Origin: Micromonospora rhizosphaerae
GTDB lineage: Bacteria > Actinomycetota > Actinomycetes > Mycobacteriales > Micromonosporaceae
DNA: 64,000 nucleotides
NCBI RefSeq assembly: GCF_900091465.1
Contig: NZ_FMHV01000002.1
Span: forward strand, 310,001-374,000
Direction of reading: 5' to 3'
Each line of letters begins with the position of its first letter. Position 1 is the stretch's first letter. A program made the translations under genes and the position numbers. Under the pieces are notes generated by a model. The model did not search any database, had not been told where the DNA came from, and saw only the letters and a program-made list of their open reading frames with translations. Positions 34,275 to 42,055 of the stretch are shown piece after piece.

Positions 34275-34901
34275 TCAGGACTCCTTGACCGCGATGGTCT
34301 CGACGGTGTTGGCCACGTGCTCGAAGGCGTCGCAGGCGGCCTCCAGCTCGTCGGCCACCTCCTTCATCTTCAGCACGGTGAGCGCGTCGTACTCGCCGGA
34401 GAAGAGGCGGACCAGCAGCATCCGGTACGCCTGGTCGCCGTCGTTCTCGAGGCGGTTGCACTCGATCCAGTAGTCCTCGAGGTCCTTCATCGACTTCAGC
34501 CGGGGCATCGCCTCGGCGGTCAGCTTGGCCTGCTGGTCGAGGACGTTGAGCAGCTCGTGCAGCTCGCGCGGCAGCGCGGGGAGCTTGGTCAGGCCGTACA
34601 GGTAGAGCAGGTTGCCGACCGCCTCCAGGTGGTCCATCACGTCGTCGAGGAGCGAGCCCAGACGGTAGATGTCCTCCCGGTCGAACGGGGTGATGAAGGT
34701 GGAGTTGATCTTCTTGTACAGCTCGTGGGTGATCTGGTCGCTGTCGTGCTCGACCTCGGTGAGCCGCTCGCTGACCGACTGCACGTCGGCGCCGGGCAGG
34801 CCCAGCTCGTTGAGCACCTCGGTACCCCGCACCAGGTTCTGCGCGGCCCTGGTGAAGAGCTCGTAGAAGGCGCCCTCGGTGGGGCGGAAGGAAAACTTCA
34901 C
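34275..34901 (-). CDS. DUF47 family phosphate-transport accessory protein (PhoU-like)
   Basis: A 208-aa all-helical protein of the DUF47/PhoU-related family: EVEHDSDQITHELYKKINSTF and FITPFDREDIYRLGSLLDDV are the hallmark segments. DUF47 proteins occur with Pit transporters and are thought to regulate them. It is only 4 nt upstream of pit. It should not be called PhoU itself: the classical PhoU repeat pair is not apparent. The start is ATG 34901; upstream lies the GTTCACC-type array at 35016. Confidence 0.88.
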   Translation of the reverse strand: MKFSFRPTEGAFYELFTRAAQNLVRGTEVLNELGLPGADVQSVSERLTEVEHDSDQITHELYKKINSTFITPFDREDIYRLGSLLDDVMDHLEAVGNLLYLYGLTKLPALPRELHELLNVLDQQAKLTAEAMPRLKSMKDLEDYWIECNRLENDGDQAYRMLLVRLFSGEYDALTVLKMKEVADELEAACDAFEHVANTVETIAVKES

Positions 34902-35015
34902 AGCACGGACCTCGTCGTCTCAGTGAAAGGGTGGCGACGCCCCGGGCGTCTGCTCTGCGCATGCTAGGTACCCCGGAGAACGCGGCATTAGGCGGCCCAC
35001 CCCTGGTCAGGCCCG

Positions 35016-35048
35016 ATTCACCGCTCGTTTACCTGGCGTTCACCTTTC
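35016..35048. promoter_or_regulatory. Triple PHO-box-like direct repeat upstream of DUF47-pit
   Basis: Three 11-nt spaced units are read on the plus strand: ATTCACC (35016), GTTTACC (35027) and GTTCACC (35038). Spacing is exactly 11 nt, as in PhoP PHO boxes. Units 2 and 3 lie within the last codons of the PPK2 gene (stop 35029-35031). The array is 115 nt before the DUF47 start (34901). Confidence 0.65.
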
Positions 35049-36018
35049 TCCGCTCGCTTGCGGCCCGCAACCGCTGACGCTCCCGCTCCACGTCGAAACC
35101 GGCTGCCGGATACCCCAGATCAAGTCCGTCGAACGTCTCGCGGAGCAGGTGGGCGACCGCCCAGTCCCGGTACCACTTCCGGTCCGCCGGCACCACGAAC
35201 CAGGGGGCGGCGTCCGTGCCGCACCGGCCCAGCGCCTCGGCGTACGCGGCCTGGTAGTCGTCCCAGCGGGCCCGGGAGTCCAGGTCGCTCGGGTTGTACT
35301 TCCAGTACTTCCGCGGATCGGTCAACCGCTCCATCAGCCGCTCGCCCTGCTCCTCGCGGGAGATGTGCAGCATCACCTTGACCAGGGTCACCGCCCCGTG
35401 GGTCAGCTCGCGCTCGAAGGCGTTGATCGCGTCGTACCGGGCCCGCCAGGTGGCCTCGTCGACCAGCGACTCGACCCGGGCGACGAGTACGTCCTCGTAG
35501 TGCGACCGGTTGAAGATCCCGACGTGGCCGGGCGGCGGCAGGGCCTGGCGGACCCGCCACAGGAAGTCGTGCCGCAGTTCCTCCTCCGTCGGCGGGCCGA
35601 AGGAGCGGATGTGCAGGCCGAGCGGGTTCATCGCGCCGGCCACCCGCTTGATCGTGCCGTCCTTGCCGCCGCAGTCCATCGCCTGGAGCACCAGCAGCAG
35701 CCGGCGCGGCCGGTCGCCGTTGAGGTGGGCTCCCGCCCTCGTCGGAGCGCTGGCGGGGGCCTCCGGCCCGGCCGCGCTCTTCGCCTCGGCGTACAGCATC
35801 TCCTGCTCGCGGCCGAGTCCCGCGCCGAGCAGCTCGACCTGCTGACCGGCCCAGTCCTTGCGCCGCCTCCCGTTCCCGGCCGCCGCCGGCAGGCCGGGCG
35901 TCGACCGCTGATCGATCCCCGCCAGGTCGACCGCCCCACCGTCGGGCGCCACCCGGAGCAGCTCCCGCATCTTGCCGCCCTCGGGACCCACGATCCCGGA
36001 CTCATCGACTCCGCTCAT
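35029..36018 (-). CDS. ppk2: PPK2 family polyphosphate kinase
   Basis: About 329 aa from ATG 36018; in-frame alternatives are 36036 (six residues longer) and 35970. The Walker A-like QAMDCGGKDGTIKR (residue about 115) and NPLGLHIRSFGPPTEEE are diagnostic for PPK2 enzymes. GIFNRSHYEDVLVARV and LHISREEQGERLMERL follow. These proteins move phosphate between polyphosphate and nucleotides, linking polyP storage with NDP/NTP. It neighbours phosphate genes and a PHO-box-like array at its own 3' end. Its direction (ADP or AMP acceptor) cannot be read from sequence. Confidence 0.88.
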   Translation of the reverse strand: MSGVDESGIVGPEGGKMRELLRVAPDGGAVDLAGIDQRSTPGLPAAAGNGRRRKDWAGQQVELLGAGLGREQEMLYAEAKSAAGPEAPASAPTRAGAHLNGDRPRRLLLVLQAMDCGGKDGTIKRVAGAMNPLGLHIRSFGPPTEEELRHDFLWRVRQALPPPGHVGIFNRSHYEDVLVARVESLVDEATWRARYDAINAFERELTHGAVTLVKVMLHISREEQGERLMERLTDPRKYWKYNPSDLDSRARWDDYQAAYAEALGRCGTDAAPWFVVPADRKWYRDWAVAHLLRETFDGLDLGYPAAGFDVERERQRLRAASERRKVNAR

Positions 36019-36174
36019 CCCCGGATCATCACCCATCCACCCCCGCCCGCCTCCCCACGACCTCCCCCGGGCCACCCCACCCCGCCGGAGAAGCCGGGGC
36101 CGGTGGCACGTTTGGGGGGCGTCCCAGCGGAGGGGGAGAATGTGTCCGGCGGAGAGAGAACGGGGAGGGAGAGC

Positions 36175-37134
36175 GTGGTGGGGGATCTGGCGACGGAGTT
36201 CGAGGCCGAGCGGGGGCACCTGATGGCGGTGGCGTACCGGATGCTGGGTAGCCGGAGCGAGGCCGAGGACGCCGTGCAGGAGACCTGGCTGCGGTACGCA
36301 GGCGCGCTCGCCGATCCGTCCACCCGTGCGGAGATCCGCCAGCTGCGCGCCTGGCTGACCACCACCTGCTCCCGGATCTGCCTGGATGTGCTGCGCTCGG
36401 CGCGGGTGCGCCGGGAGACGTACCCCGGTCAGTGGCTGCCGGAGCCGGTGGTGACCGCCGTCCCCGCGACGGACGGCTTCGCCCCCGACCCGGCCGAGCG
36501 GGCGGTTCGGACCGACCAACTCGGCACCGCGCTGCTGGTGGTGCTGGAACGGCTCGCCCCGGAGCAGCGGGTGGCGTTCGTCCTGCACGACGTCTTCGCG
36601 GTGCCGTTCGCCACCATCGCCGAGGTGCTCGGCACCACTCCCGCCGCGGCCCGCCAGCTCGCCTCCCGGGCCCGCCGGACGGTCACCGGGCCGGACGTCC
36701 CCCGGCACACCGCCGACCTGGCCGAGCAGCAGCGGGTGCTGGCCGCTTTCACCGCCGCCGTCGAGTCCGGCGAGCTCGACCGGCTGATCCGGGTGCTCGC
36801 CCCGGACGTGGTCCTGGTCGGCGACAGCGGCGGCCACTTCCCGGCGGCCCGCCGGCCGGTGGTCGGCGCCGACGCGGTGGCCCGCTTCATCCTCGGGCTC
36901 TTCGGCCAGGCCGACCGGTACAGCGGTCGGCTGCTGGCCCGGCCGGCGCTGGTCAACGGCGCCCTCGGTTGGCAGCTGGAAACCGTCCACCGGGACGGTC
37001 GTCCGGTTCGCCTGGTCATCGGGTTCGCCGTACACGGGGGGCGGATCACCGGCGTCTTCAACCAGCTCAACCCGGAGAAGCTGGCCGACCTGCCGGAGTT
37101 CGGCCCGGAGGACATCTGGCCGCTGCGCTGGTGA
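36175..37134 (+). CDS. ECF sigma factor with C-terminal SnoaL-like domain (ECF41/SigJ-like)
   Basis: About 319 aa from GTG 36175, preceded by GGGAGGG; GTG 36142, also behind a good ribosome-binding site (GGAGGGGG), adds 11 residues. Region sigma2 reads VAYRMLGSRSEAEDAVQETWLR and sigma4 includes APEQRVAFVLHDVFAVPFATIAEVLG. The last 120 residues are a SnoaL/NTF2-like domain ending FNQLNPEKL, close to the conserved NPDKL motif of ECF41 sigma factors. That domain controls sigma activity in place of an anti-sigma. No epimerase or oxidoreductase partner lies beside it. Confidence 0.86.
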   Translation: MVGDLATEFEAERGHLMAVAYRMLGSRSEAEDAVQETWLRYAGALADPSTRAEIRQLRAWLTTTCSRICLDVLRSARVRRETYPGQWLPEPVVTAVPATDGFAPDPAERAVRTDQLGTALLVVLERLAPEQRVAFVLHDVFAVPFATIAEVLGTTPAAARQLASRARRTVTGPDVPRHTADLAEQQRVLAAFTAAVESGELDRLIRVLAPDVVLVGDSGGHFPAARRPVVGADAVARFILGLFGQADRYSGRLLARPALVNGALGWQLETVHRDGRPVRLVIGFAVHGGRITGVFNQLNPEKLADLPEFGPEDIWPLRW

Positions 37135-37141
37135 GGCCCGG

Positions 37142-37648
37142 TCAGACCACCAGGGCCAGCCACTTCCGGTACGACGTGGCGAACGGCTCGGTGCCGTCGC
37201 CGAGCGCGCGGAAGAGCCAGCGGGCCGCCGCCTCCGCCTCCGCCACCACCTCGTCCGGGTAACCGAACCGCGCCCGGTGCTCGGCGAACTCGTCCTCGTC
37301 CCGCAGCTCGACCACGCCGGTCGCCCGGCGGCGCACCACGTCGAGGTCGAGATCGATCAGGTGGACCGTGTCGTCGCCCTCCCACCCGGCCGGGGTGGCG
37401 ATGTCGCAGTAGACCTCGCTGGTCCGCGGCGGCGGGTTGAACATCCCCGTCCACCAGCCGTGGTGCGGCACCAGCAGCACGAACGGGATCTGCTCGACCG
37501 AGGGACGGCCATGGTAGACGGACTCTGTGCCGGCCGGCACGCCGAGCCAGACGCCGAGGTCGTCCTCGGTGAGCCGGCGGGCCGGGTAGTCGCGGTGGGC
37601 GCTGCCGTCGTACTTGCGGTAGATCACGCGGACCACGTCGCTCGGCAT
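37142..37648 (-). CDS. DUF402 domain protein
   Basis: A 168-aa protein from ATG 37648. Its DUF402 core contains VHLIDLDLDVVRRR, followed by the acidic VELRDEDEFAEHRARFGYP. Conserved Asp and Glu residues in this family coordinate divalent metal and support nucleotide phosphatase-like activities. The N-terminal part (VRVIYRKYDGSAHRDYPARRL) recalls FomD-like proteins. It converges with the sigma factor gene (stop 37134), only 7 nt apart. Function inferred from the family. Confidence 0.78.
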   Translation of the reverse strand: MPSDVVRVIYRKYDGSAHRDYPARRLTEDDLGVWLGVPAGTESVYHGRPSVEQIPFVLLVPHHGWWTGMFNPPPRTSEVYCDIATPAGWEGDDTVHLIDLDLDVVRRRATGVVELRDEDEFAEHRARFGYPDEVVAEAEAAARWLFRALGDGTEPFATSYRKWLALVV

Positions 37649-37786
37649 GACTGGCACCCTAGCCGATTCCGGCAACGCGACGCGATCGGCAGGTAACCGG
37701 ACGCGACCCGCCGGAATCCGTACCGTGACCACGCCACGCGGCGGATCGGCGCGGCCGGTGTCGGCGGCGGCAGGTACCGTCGCACG

Positions 37787-39934
37787 GTGACTCCGCCCCG
37801 CGCCGCCACCGGTCCCGCAGCCGCCCGGAAGCGCCGGGGCAGCCGGCCGAGCGGGACGGAGCTGCTGGCGGCGGCGGTCGGCGCGGTGCCCGGCGGCACC
37901 GCCCGTCCGGGCCAGCAGCAGATGGCCGCGGCGATCTGCGACAGCATCGCCTCCGGCGACCACCTGCTGGTCCAGGCCGGCACGGGCACCGGCAAGTCGC
38001 TGGCGTACCTCGCCCCGGCGCTGACCGTGGACGGCCCGGTGGTGGTCTCCACCGCCACCCTGGCGTTGCAGTCCCAGCTGGTCGACCACGACCTGCCCCG
38101 GCTCGCCGATGCGGTGGAGCCGCTGCTCGGCCGCCGGCCCACCTTCGCCGTGCTCAAGGGCCGGCACCACTACCTGTGCCTGGCTCGGCTGGACAACTCG
38201 ACCGAGGAGGAGCCGGAGGACACCCTCTTCGACGCCCCGGCGTCCCGGCCCGCCGGCGGGACGAAATGGCTCGGTGAGGCCGGCCGGCTCGGCAAGCAGA
38301 TCCAGCGATTGCGCGACTGGGCCATGGAGACCGACACCGGCGACCGCGACGAGCTGGACCCGGGCGTGGACGACCAGGCCTGGCGGCTGGTGTCGATGCC
38401 GGCCCGGGAGTGCGTCGGGGCGAGCCGCTGCCCGTTCGGGGCGGAGTGCTTCGCCGAGGCGTCCCGGGCCCGGGCCCGGGAGGCGGACATCGTGGTCACC
38501 AACCACAGCCTGCTGGCGGTCGACATGCTCGCCGGCCGGCAGATCGTGCCGCCGCACAAGGTGCTCATCGTCGACGAGGCGCACGAGCTGGCCGACCGGG
38601 TCTCCTCCGCCGCCCAGGCCGAGCTGGTGCCGGAGCTGATCGACCGGTCCGCCCGCCGGGCCCGGCCGCTGCTGCGTCCGGAGGTCGCCGAGCGGCTCAC
38701 CGAGGCCGGGGACGCCCTCGCCGTCGGGCTGGCCGAGGCGCCGGCCGGGCGGATCACCGGCGGCCTGCCCAGCCCGCTGCGCGAGGCCTGCACGCTGCTC
38801 GACGCGGCGACCCGGGCCGCGCTGGAGGCGATCGGCGACGTGAAGGCCGACGATCCGGACCCGGTCCGCAAGCAGCAGGCCAAAGCGGTGCTGGATGAGC
38901 TCTCCACCACCGCCCAGCGGCTGCTGGAGGAGGCCGACCACGACGTCGCCTGGGTGGAGAAGCCCGACAACGGCAGCCGGCGCGCCCTCGTGGTCGCGCC
39001 GCTCTCCGTGGCCGGCACCCTCGCCACCCACCTGTACGACGAGCGCACCGTGGTCGCCACCTCGGCCACCCTTTCGCTGGGCGGCCGGTTCGACACGGTG
39101 GCCCGGGCGCTCGGCCTGGACGCTCCCCCGCCCGCCCCGCCGTCCCCGGCCGCCGCCGCGCTGGCCGCCGCCACCGCTCCCGCCGGCTCGGCCGGCCGTG
39201 GCGTGGTCGCCAGCGCCGCCGGTAGCCGGGCCGCCACCGGGACCGTCCCGGCCACCGAGGGGCCGGGCTGGCGCTCGCTCGACGTCGGCTCCCCCTTCGA
39301 CTACGCCCGGCAGGGCATCCTCTACGTCGCCGCGCACCTGCCCCGGCCCAGCGTCTCCGGGCTGCCCCCGGCGGCCGGGGAGGAGCTGCTCGCGCTGGTG
39401 GGGGCGCTCGGTGGGCGTACCCTCGGGCTCTTCTCCTCCCGGCGGGCCGCGCAGCAGGCGGCGGAGCTGCTCCGCGCGCGGACCGACCTGCCGGTGCTGC
39501 TCCAGGGCGAGGAGGCGCTGCCGCTGCTGGTCCGGCGGTTCCGGGAGGAGCGAGCCAGCTGCCTGTTCGGGGTGATGTCGCTCTGGCAGGGGGTGGACGT
39601 GCCGGGCGACTCCTGCCAGCTCGTGGTGATCGACCGGCTGCCCTTCCCGCGCCCGGACGAGCCGCTCGCGGCGGCCCGGGCGGCCGCGGTGGACGCGAGC
39701 GGCGGCTCCGGCTTCGCCGCGGTCAGCGTGCCGATCGCGGCGGTCCGGCTGGCCCAGGGCGTCGGGCGGCTGATCCGGGCGACCGGCGACCGCGGTGTGG
39801 TCGCGGTGCTCGACTCCCGGCTGGAGACCGCCCGAGGCTACGGCCCGTTCCTGCGACGTTCGCTCCCGCCGTTCTGGTACACCACCCGCCCGGACGTGGC
39901 CCGGGGCGCCCTGGAACGCCTCGGGAAGAGCTGA
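37787..39934 (+). CDS. DinG/Rad3-type ATP-dependent DNA helicase
   Basis: A 715-aa superfamily 2 helicase of the iron-sulfur type. The Walker A motif is QAGTGTGKSLAYL, the DEAH box is VDEAHELADR, and the cysteines C-x-ARL, ECVGASRC and GAEC (residues about 128-220) form the 4Fe-4S cluster site. Helicase motifs IV-VI are at SSRRAAQQAAELL, VMSLWQGVDVPGDS and QGVGRLIRATGDRG. It unwinds DNA 5' to 3' and helps resolve D-loops, R-loops or G4 structures. A disordered Ala/Pro-rich insert lies at residues 445-485. It ends 1 nt from the convergent AI-2E exporter. Confidence 0.87.
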   Translation: MTPPRAATGPAAARKRRGSRPSGTELLAAAVGAVPGGTARPGQQQMAAAICDSIASGDHLLVQAGTGTGKSLAYLAPALTVDGPVVVSTATLALQSQLVDHDLPRLADAVEPLLGRRPTFAVLKGRHHYLCLARLDNSTEEEPEDTLFDAPASRPAGGTKWLGEAGRLGKQIQRLRDWAMETDTGDRDELDPGVDDQAWRLVSMPARECVGASRCPFGAECFAEASRARAREADIVVTNHSLLAVDMLAGRQIVPPHKVLIVDEAHELADRVSSAAQAELVPELIDRSARRARPLLRPEVAERLTEAGDALAVGLAEAPAGRITGGLPSPLREACTLLDAATRAALEAIGDVKADDPDPVRKQQAKAVLDELSTTAQRLLEEADHDVAWVEKPDNGSRRALVVAPLSVAGTLATHLYDERTVVATSATLSLGGRFDTVARALGLDAPPPAPPSPAAAALAAATAPAGSAGRGVVASAAGSRAATGTVPATEGPGWRSLDVGSPFDYARQGILYVAAHLPRPSVSGLPPAAGEELLALVGALGGRTLGLFSSRRAAQQAAELLRARTDLPVLLQGEEALPLLVRRFREERASCLFGVMSLWQGVDVPGDSCQLVVIDRLPFPRPDEPLAAARAAAVDASGGSGFAAVSVPIAAVRLAQGVGRLIRATGDRGVVAVLDSRLETARGYGPFLRRSLPPFWYTTRPDVARGALERLGKS

Positions 39935-39935
39935 G

Positions 39936-41249
39936 TCAGGGGGCCTGGGAGGCGACCACCACCGCGTCCGGCGGGGTGTCGGGCACCGTCCTCGCGGCGA
40001 GCCGCCGGACCGCCGTGTTGAGCACCGCGATCAGCGGCACCGCCACCAGCGCGCCGGCGATCCCGGCCAGGACCACCCCGGCCGCGATGCCGATGATCAC
40101 CGCGAGCGGGTGGATGGCCACCGCTCGGCCCATGATCAGCGGCTGGAGCACGTGCCCCTCCAGCTGCTGCACGCCGATCACCACCCCGAGGATGATCAAT
40201 GCCGTGACCAGGCCGCTGTCGACGAGCGCCACCAGCACCGCCACACCGCCGGAGAGCGCTGCGCCGACGATCGGGATGAAGGCGCCCAGGAAGACCAGGG
40301 CGGCCAGCGGGAAGGCGAACGGGACGTCGAAGATGACCAGGAAGATGCCGATGCCGACCGCGTCGATGAAGGCGACCAGCACGGTGGCCCGGACGTAGGC
40401 GCCGAGCGTGGCCCAGGAGGCCCGGCCGGCGTCGTCGACCTTCCACCGGGCGGCCACCGGGAGCAGCCGGACCAGGAACCGCCAGATCTGTTTGCCGTCG
40501 CGGAGGAAGAAGAAGGTGGCGAAGAGCACCAGGATGGTGCCGGTCAGCACCTCGGCGAGCGTCGCCGTGGCGGAGAGCGCACCGCTGGTGAACGTCTTGG
40601 TGTTGCCGCTGATCCAGCTCTGCGCCTCGTTGATGTAGGTGTTGAGCTGACCGTCGGAGAGGTGCAGCGGGCCGGTCTTGAGCCAGTTCTGGATCTGCCG
40701 GACGCCCTGGGAGGACTTGTCGCTGAGGTCCGGCACGCCCTGGATGAACTCGTTCACCACCAGGGTCAGCGTGCCGATCACCGCGACCAGGCCGCCGACC
40801 AGCACCACCGCGGTCGCCAGCGACCGGGGGAAGCGGGCCTTGAGCAGCCAGCCGACCGCCGGGGCGAGCAGCGCGGAGAGCAGCAGCGCGATCGCCACCG
40901 GGATGATCACGATCCGGATGGTGCCGACGATCTTGAGCAGCGCCCAGGTCACGATGCCGATCACGATCAGTCGCCACGACCAGGCGGCGGCGATGCGCAG
41001 CGCGTGCGGCACGTCGGCGTCGTCCCGGCTAGAGGTGGAGGTGTGCATGGCGGCGGGGGGCTCCGCGCCGACCACCGTCGCCGACGGTGGCGCCTCCGGC
41101 CCGGGCGAGGCCGGCGAGGCCAGCCCCGACTCCTCGGGCCCGTCCCGGGCCTCGGCGCGCTCCGCGCGCACCGACTCCCGGCCCGACTCGTACGCGCGGC
41201 GGAGCCGTCCGCGTATCCGCTCGAAGCGGCTCAAGCGCACCTCCTGCAT
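39936..41249 (-). CDS. AI-2E family transporter (PerM-like)
   Basis: A 437-aa protein from ATG 41249. Residues 1-90 are a hydrophilic, Arg- and Pro-rich cytosolic extension. Then about eight hydrophobic segments follow, starting IVIGIVTWALLKIVGTIRIV. The family motif GAFIPIVGAALSGGVA (about residue 325) and the LEGHVLQPLIMGRAVAIHP segment are intact. Members export autoinducer or act as general permeases; the substrate here is unknown. It converges with the DinG-like gene and is divergent from the GroES-like gene. Confidence 0.85.
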   Translation of the reverse strand: MQEVRLSRFERIRGRLRRAYESGRESVRAERAEARDGPEESGLASPASPGPEAPPSATVVGAEPPAAMHTSTSSRDDADVPHALRIAAAWSWRLIVIGIVTWALLKIVGTIRIVIIPVAIALLLSALLAPAVGWLLKARFPRSLATAVVLVGGLVAVIGTLTLVVNEFIQGVPDLSDKSSQGVRQIQNWLKTGPLHLSDGQLNTYINEAQSWISGNTKTFTSGALSATATLAEVLTGTILVLFATFFFLRDGKQIWRFLVRLLPVAARWKVDDAGRASWATLGAYVRATVLVAFIDAVGIGIFLVIFDVPFAFPLAALVFLGAFIPIVGAALSGGVAVLVALVDSGLVTALIILGVVIGVQQLEGHVLQPLIMGRAVAIHPLAVIIGIAAGVVLAGIAGALVAVPLIAVLNTAVRRLAARTVPDTPPDAVVVASQAP

Positions 41250-41389
41250 GACGGTCCGCCCACGGAGACAAGGGTGACAGGATACGCCGGTTCGACCCAC
41301 CGTAGGACGGTTCCACCACACATTGCCCAGGGCGGTGTCCGGGCAACCACCGGCGGAGCGGCCCGGGATGACGGGGTACCGTCTGCGGC

Positions 41390-41734
41390 GTGACCGCCGA
41401 CCAGAACCTCGACGCCGGCCTGCCGATCCGCCTGCTGCACGACCGCGTCCTGGTGCGCACGGAGGGCAGCGAGGGTGAGCGCCGCTCCACCGCCGGTATC
41501 GTGATCCCGGCCACTGCCACAATGGGCAAGCGCCTGGCCTGGGCGACCGCCGTGGGGGTGGGTCCGAGCGTCCGGTCCATCGTCTCCGGCGACCGGGTGC
41601 TCTTCGACCCGGACGACCGCTCGGAGGTTGAGCTGCACGGTCGGGGGTACGTCCTGCTGCGCGAACGCGACGTGCACGCGGTCGCCGCCGAGCGGGTGGA
41701 GAAGGAGGCCGGCTCCACCGGCCTCTACCTCTGA
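41390..41734 (+). CDS. Solitary GroES-like protein (Cpn10 fold)
   Basis: A 114-aa protein resembling the 10-kDa chaperonin: LLHDRVLVRTEG (residues 15-26), STAGIVIPATA, and VLLRERDVHAV at the C-terminus. The mobile loop and TMGKRLAWATAVGVG region diverge from canonical GroES, and it carries an N-terminal extension. No groEL adjoins it; the window's groEL is 15 kb away and unlinked. It may be a paralogue with a special client rather than the main co-chaperonin. The start is GTG 41390. Confidence 0.78.
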   Translation: MTADQNLDAGLPIRLLHDRVLVRTEGSEGERRSTAGIVIPATATMGKRLAWATAVGVGPSVRSIVSGDRVLFDPDDRSEVELHGRGYVLLRERDVHAVAAERVEKEAGSTGLYL

Positions 41735-41830
41735 GCCGACCGCCCCGACGGGCGCCGCCGCACCGACTCCCCGTCCCGTTTGGGCTCTGCTTCCAGGGGA
41801 AGCCAGGGCCGACCAGGGCCCTGGGGAGGG

Positions 41831-42001
41831 ATGATGCCGGAACTGCTGAGGAAGCTCTTGTTCTGGACCTTCATCGCGTTCTTGATCTTCTTCATGGCGT
41901 TCCGGCCGGACGGGGCGGCGGCGATGTTCAAGGGGATCGGCGCGGGGCTGATGGCGATCTTCCAGGGCCTCGGCGACTTCATGACCAGACTGATGACCTG
42001 A
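41831..42001 (+). CDS. Small membrane protein, 56 aa
   Basis: A 56-residue protein starting MMPELLRKLLFWTFIAFLIF, with one transmembrane helix (FWTFIAFLIFFMAF) and a second amphipathic segment (MFKGIGAGLMAIFQGLGDFM). A GGGAGGG ribosome-binding site lies directly upstream; the ATG at 41834 gives better spacing than 41831. It follows the GroES-like gene by about 100 nt. It resembles small conserved actinobacterial membrane proteins of unknown role. Confidence 0.65.
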   Translation: MMPELLRKLLFWTFIAFLIFFMAFRPDGAAAMFKGIGAGLMAIFQGLGDFMTRLMT

Positions 42002-42055
42002 CCACGCCGGCCTCGCCGATCGCCACCGGCCCGGCGGAGCACTGCCCGCCCGGCG

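Noticed and set aside
34275..34901. Calling the Pit-linked protein PhoU
   Set aside because: It has the DUF47 signature and a Pit partner, not the duplicated PhoU domain; the pst operon here ends without a phoU.
39795..41393. A 532-aa plus-strand open frame rich in His, Asp and Arg
   Set aside because: It is antisense to the AI-2E exporter, has the skewed composition of a GC-rich shadow frame, and shows no domain.
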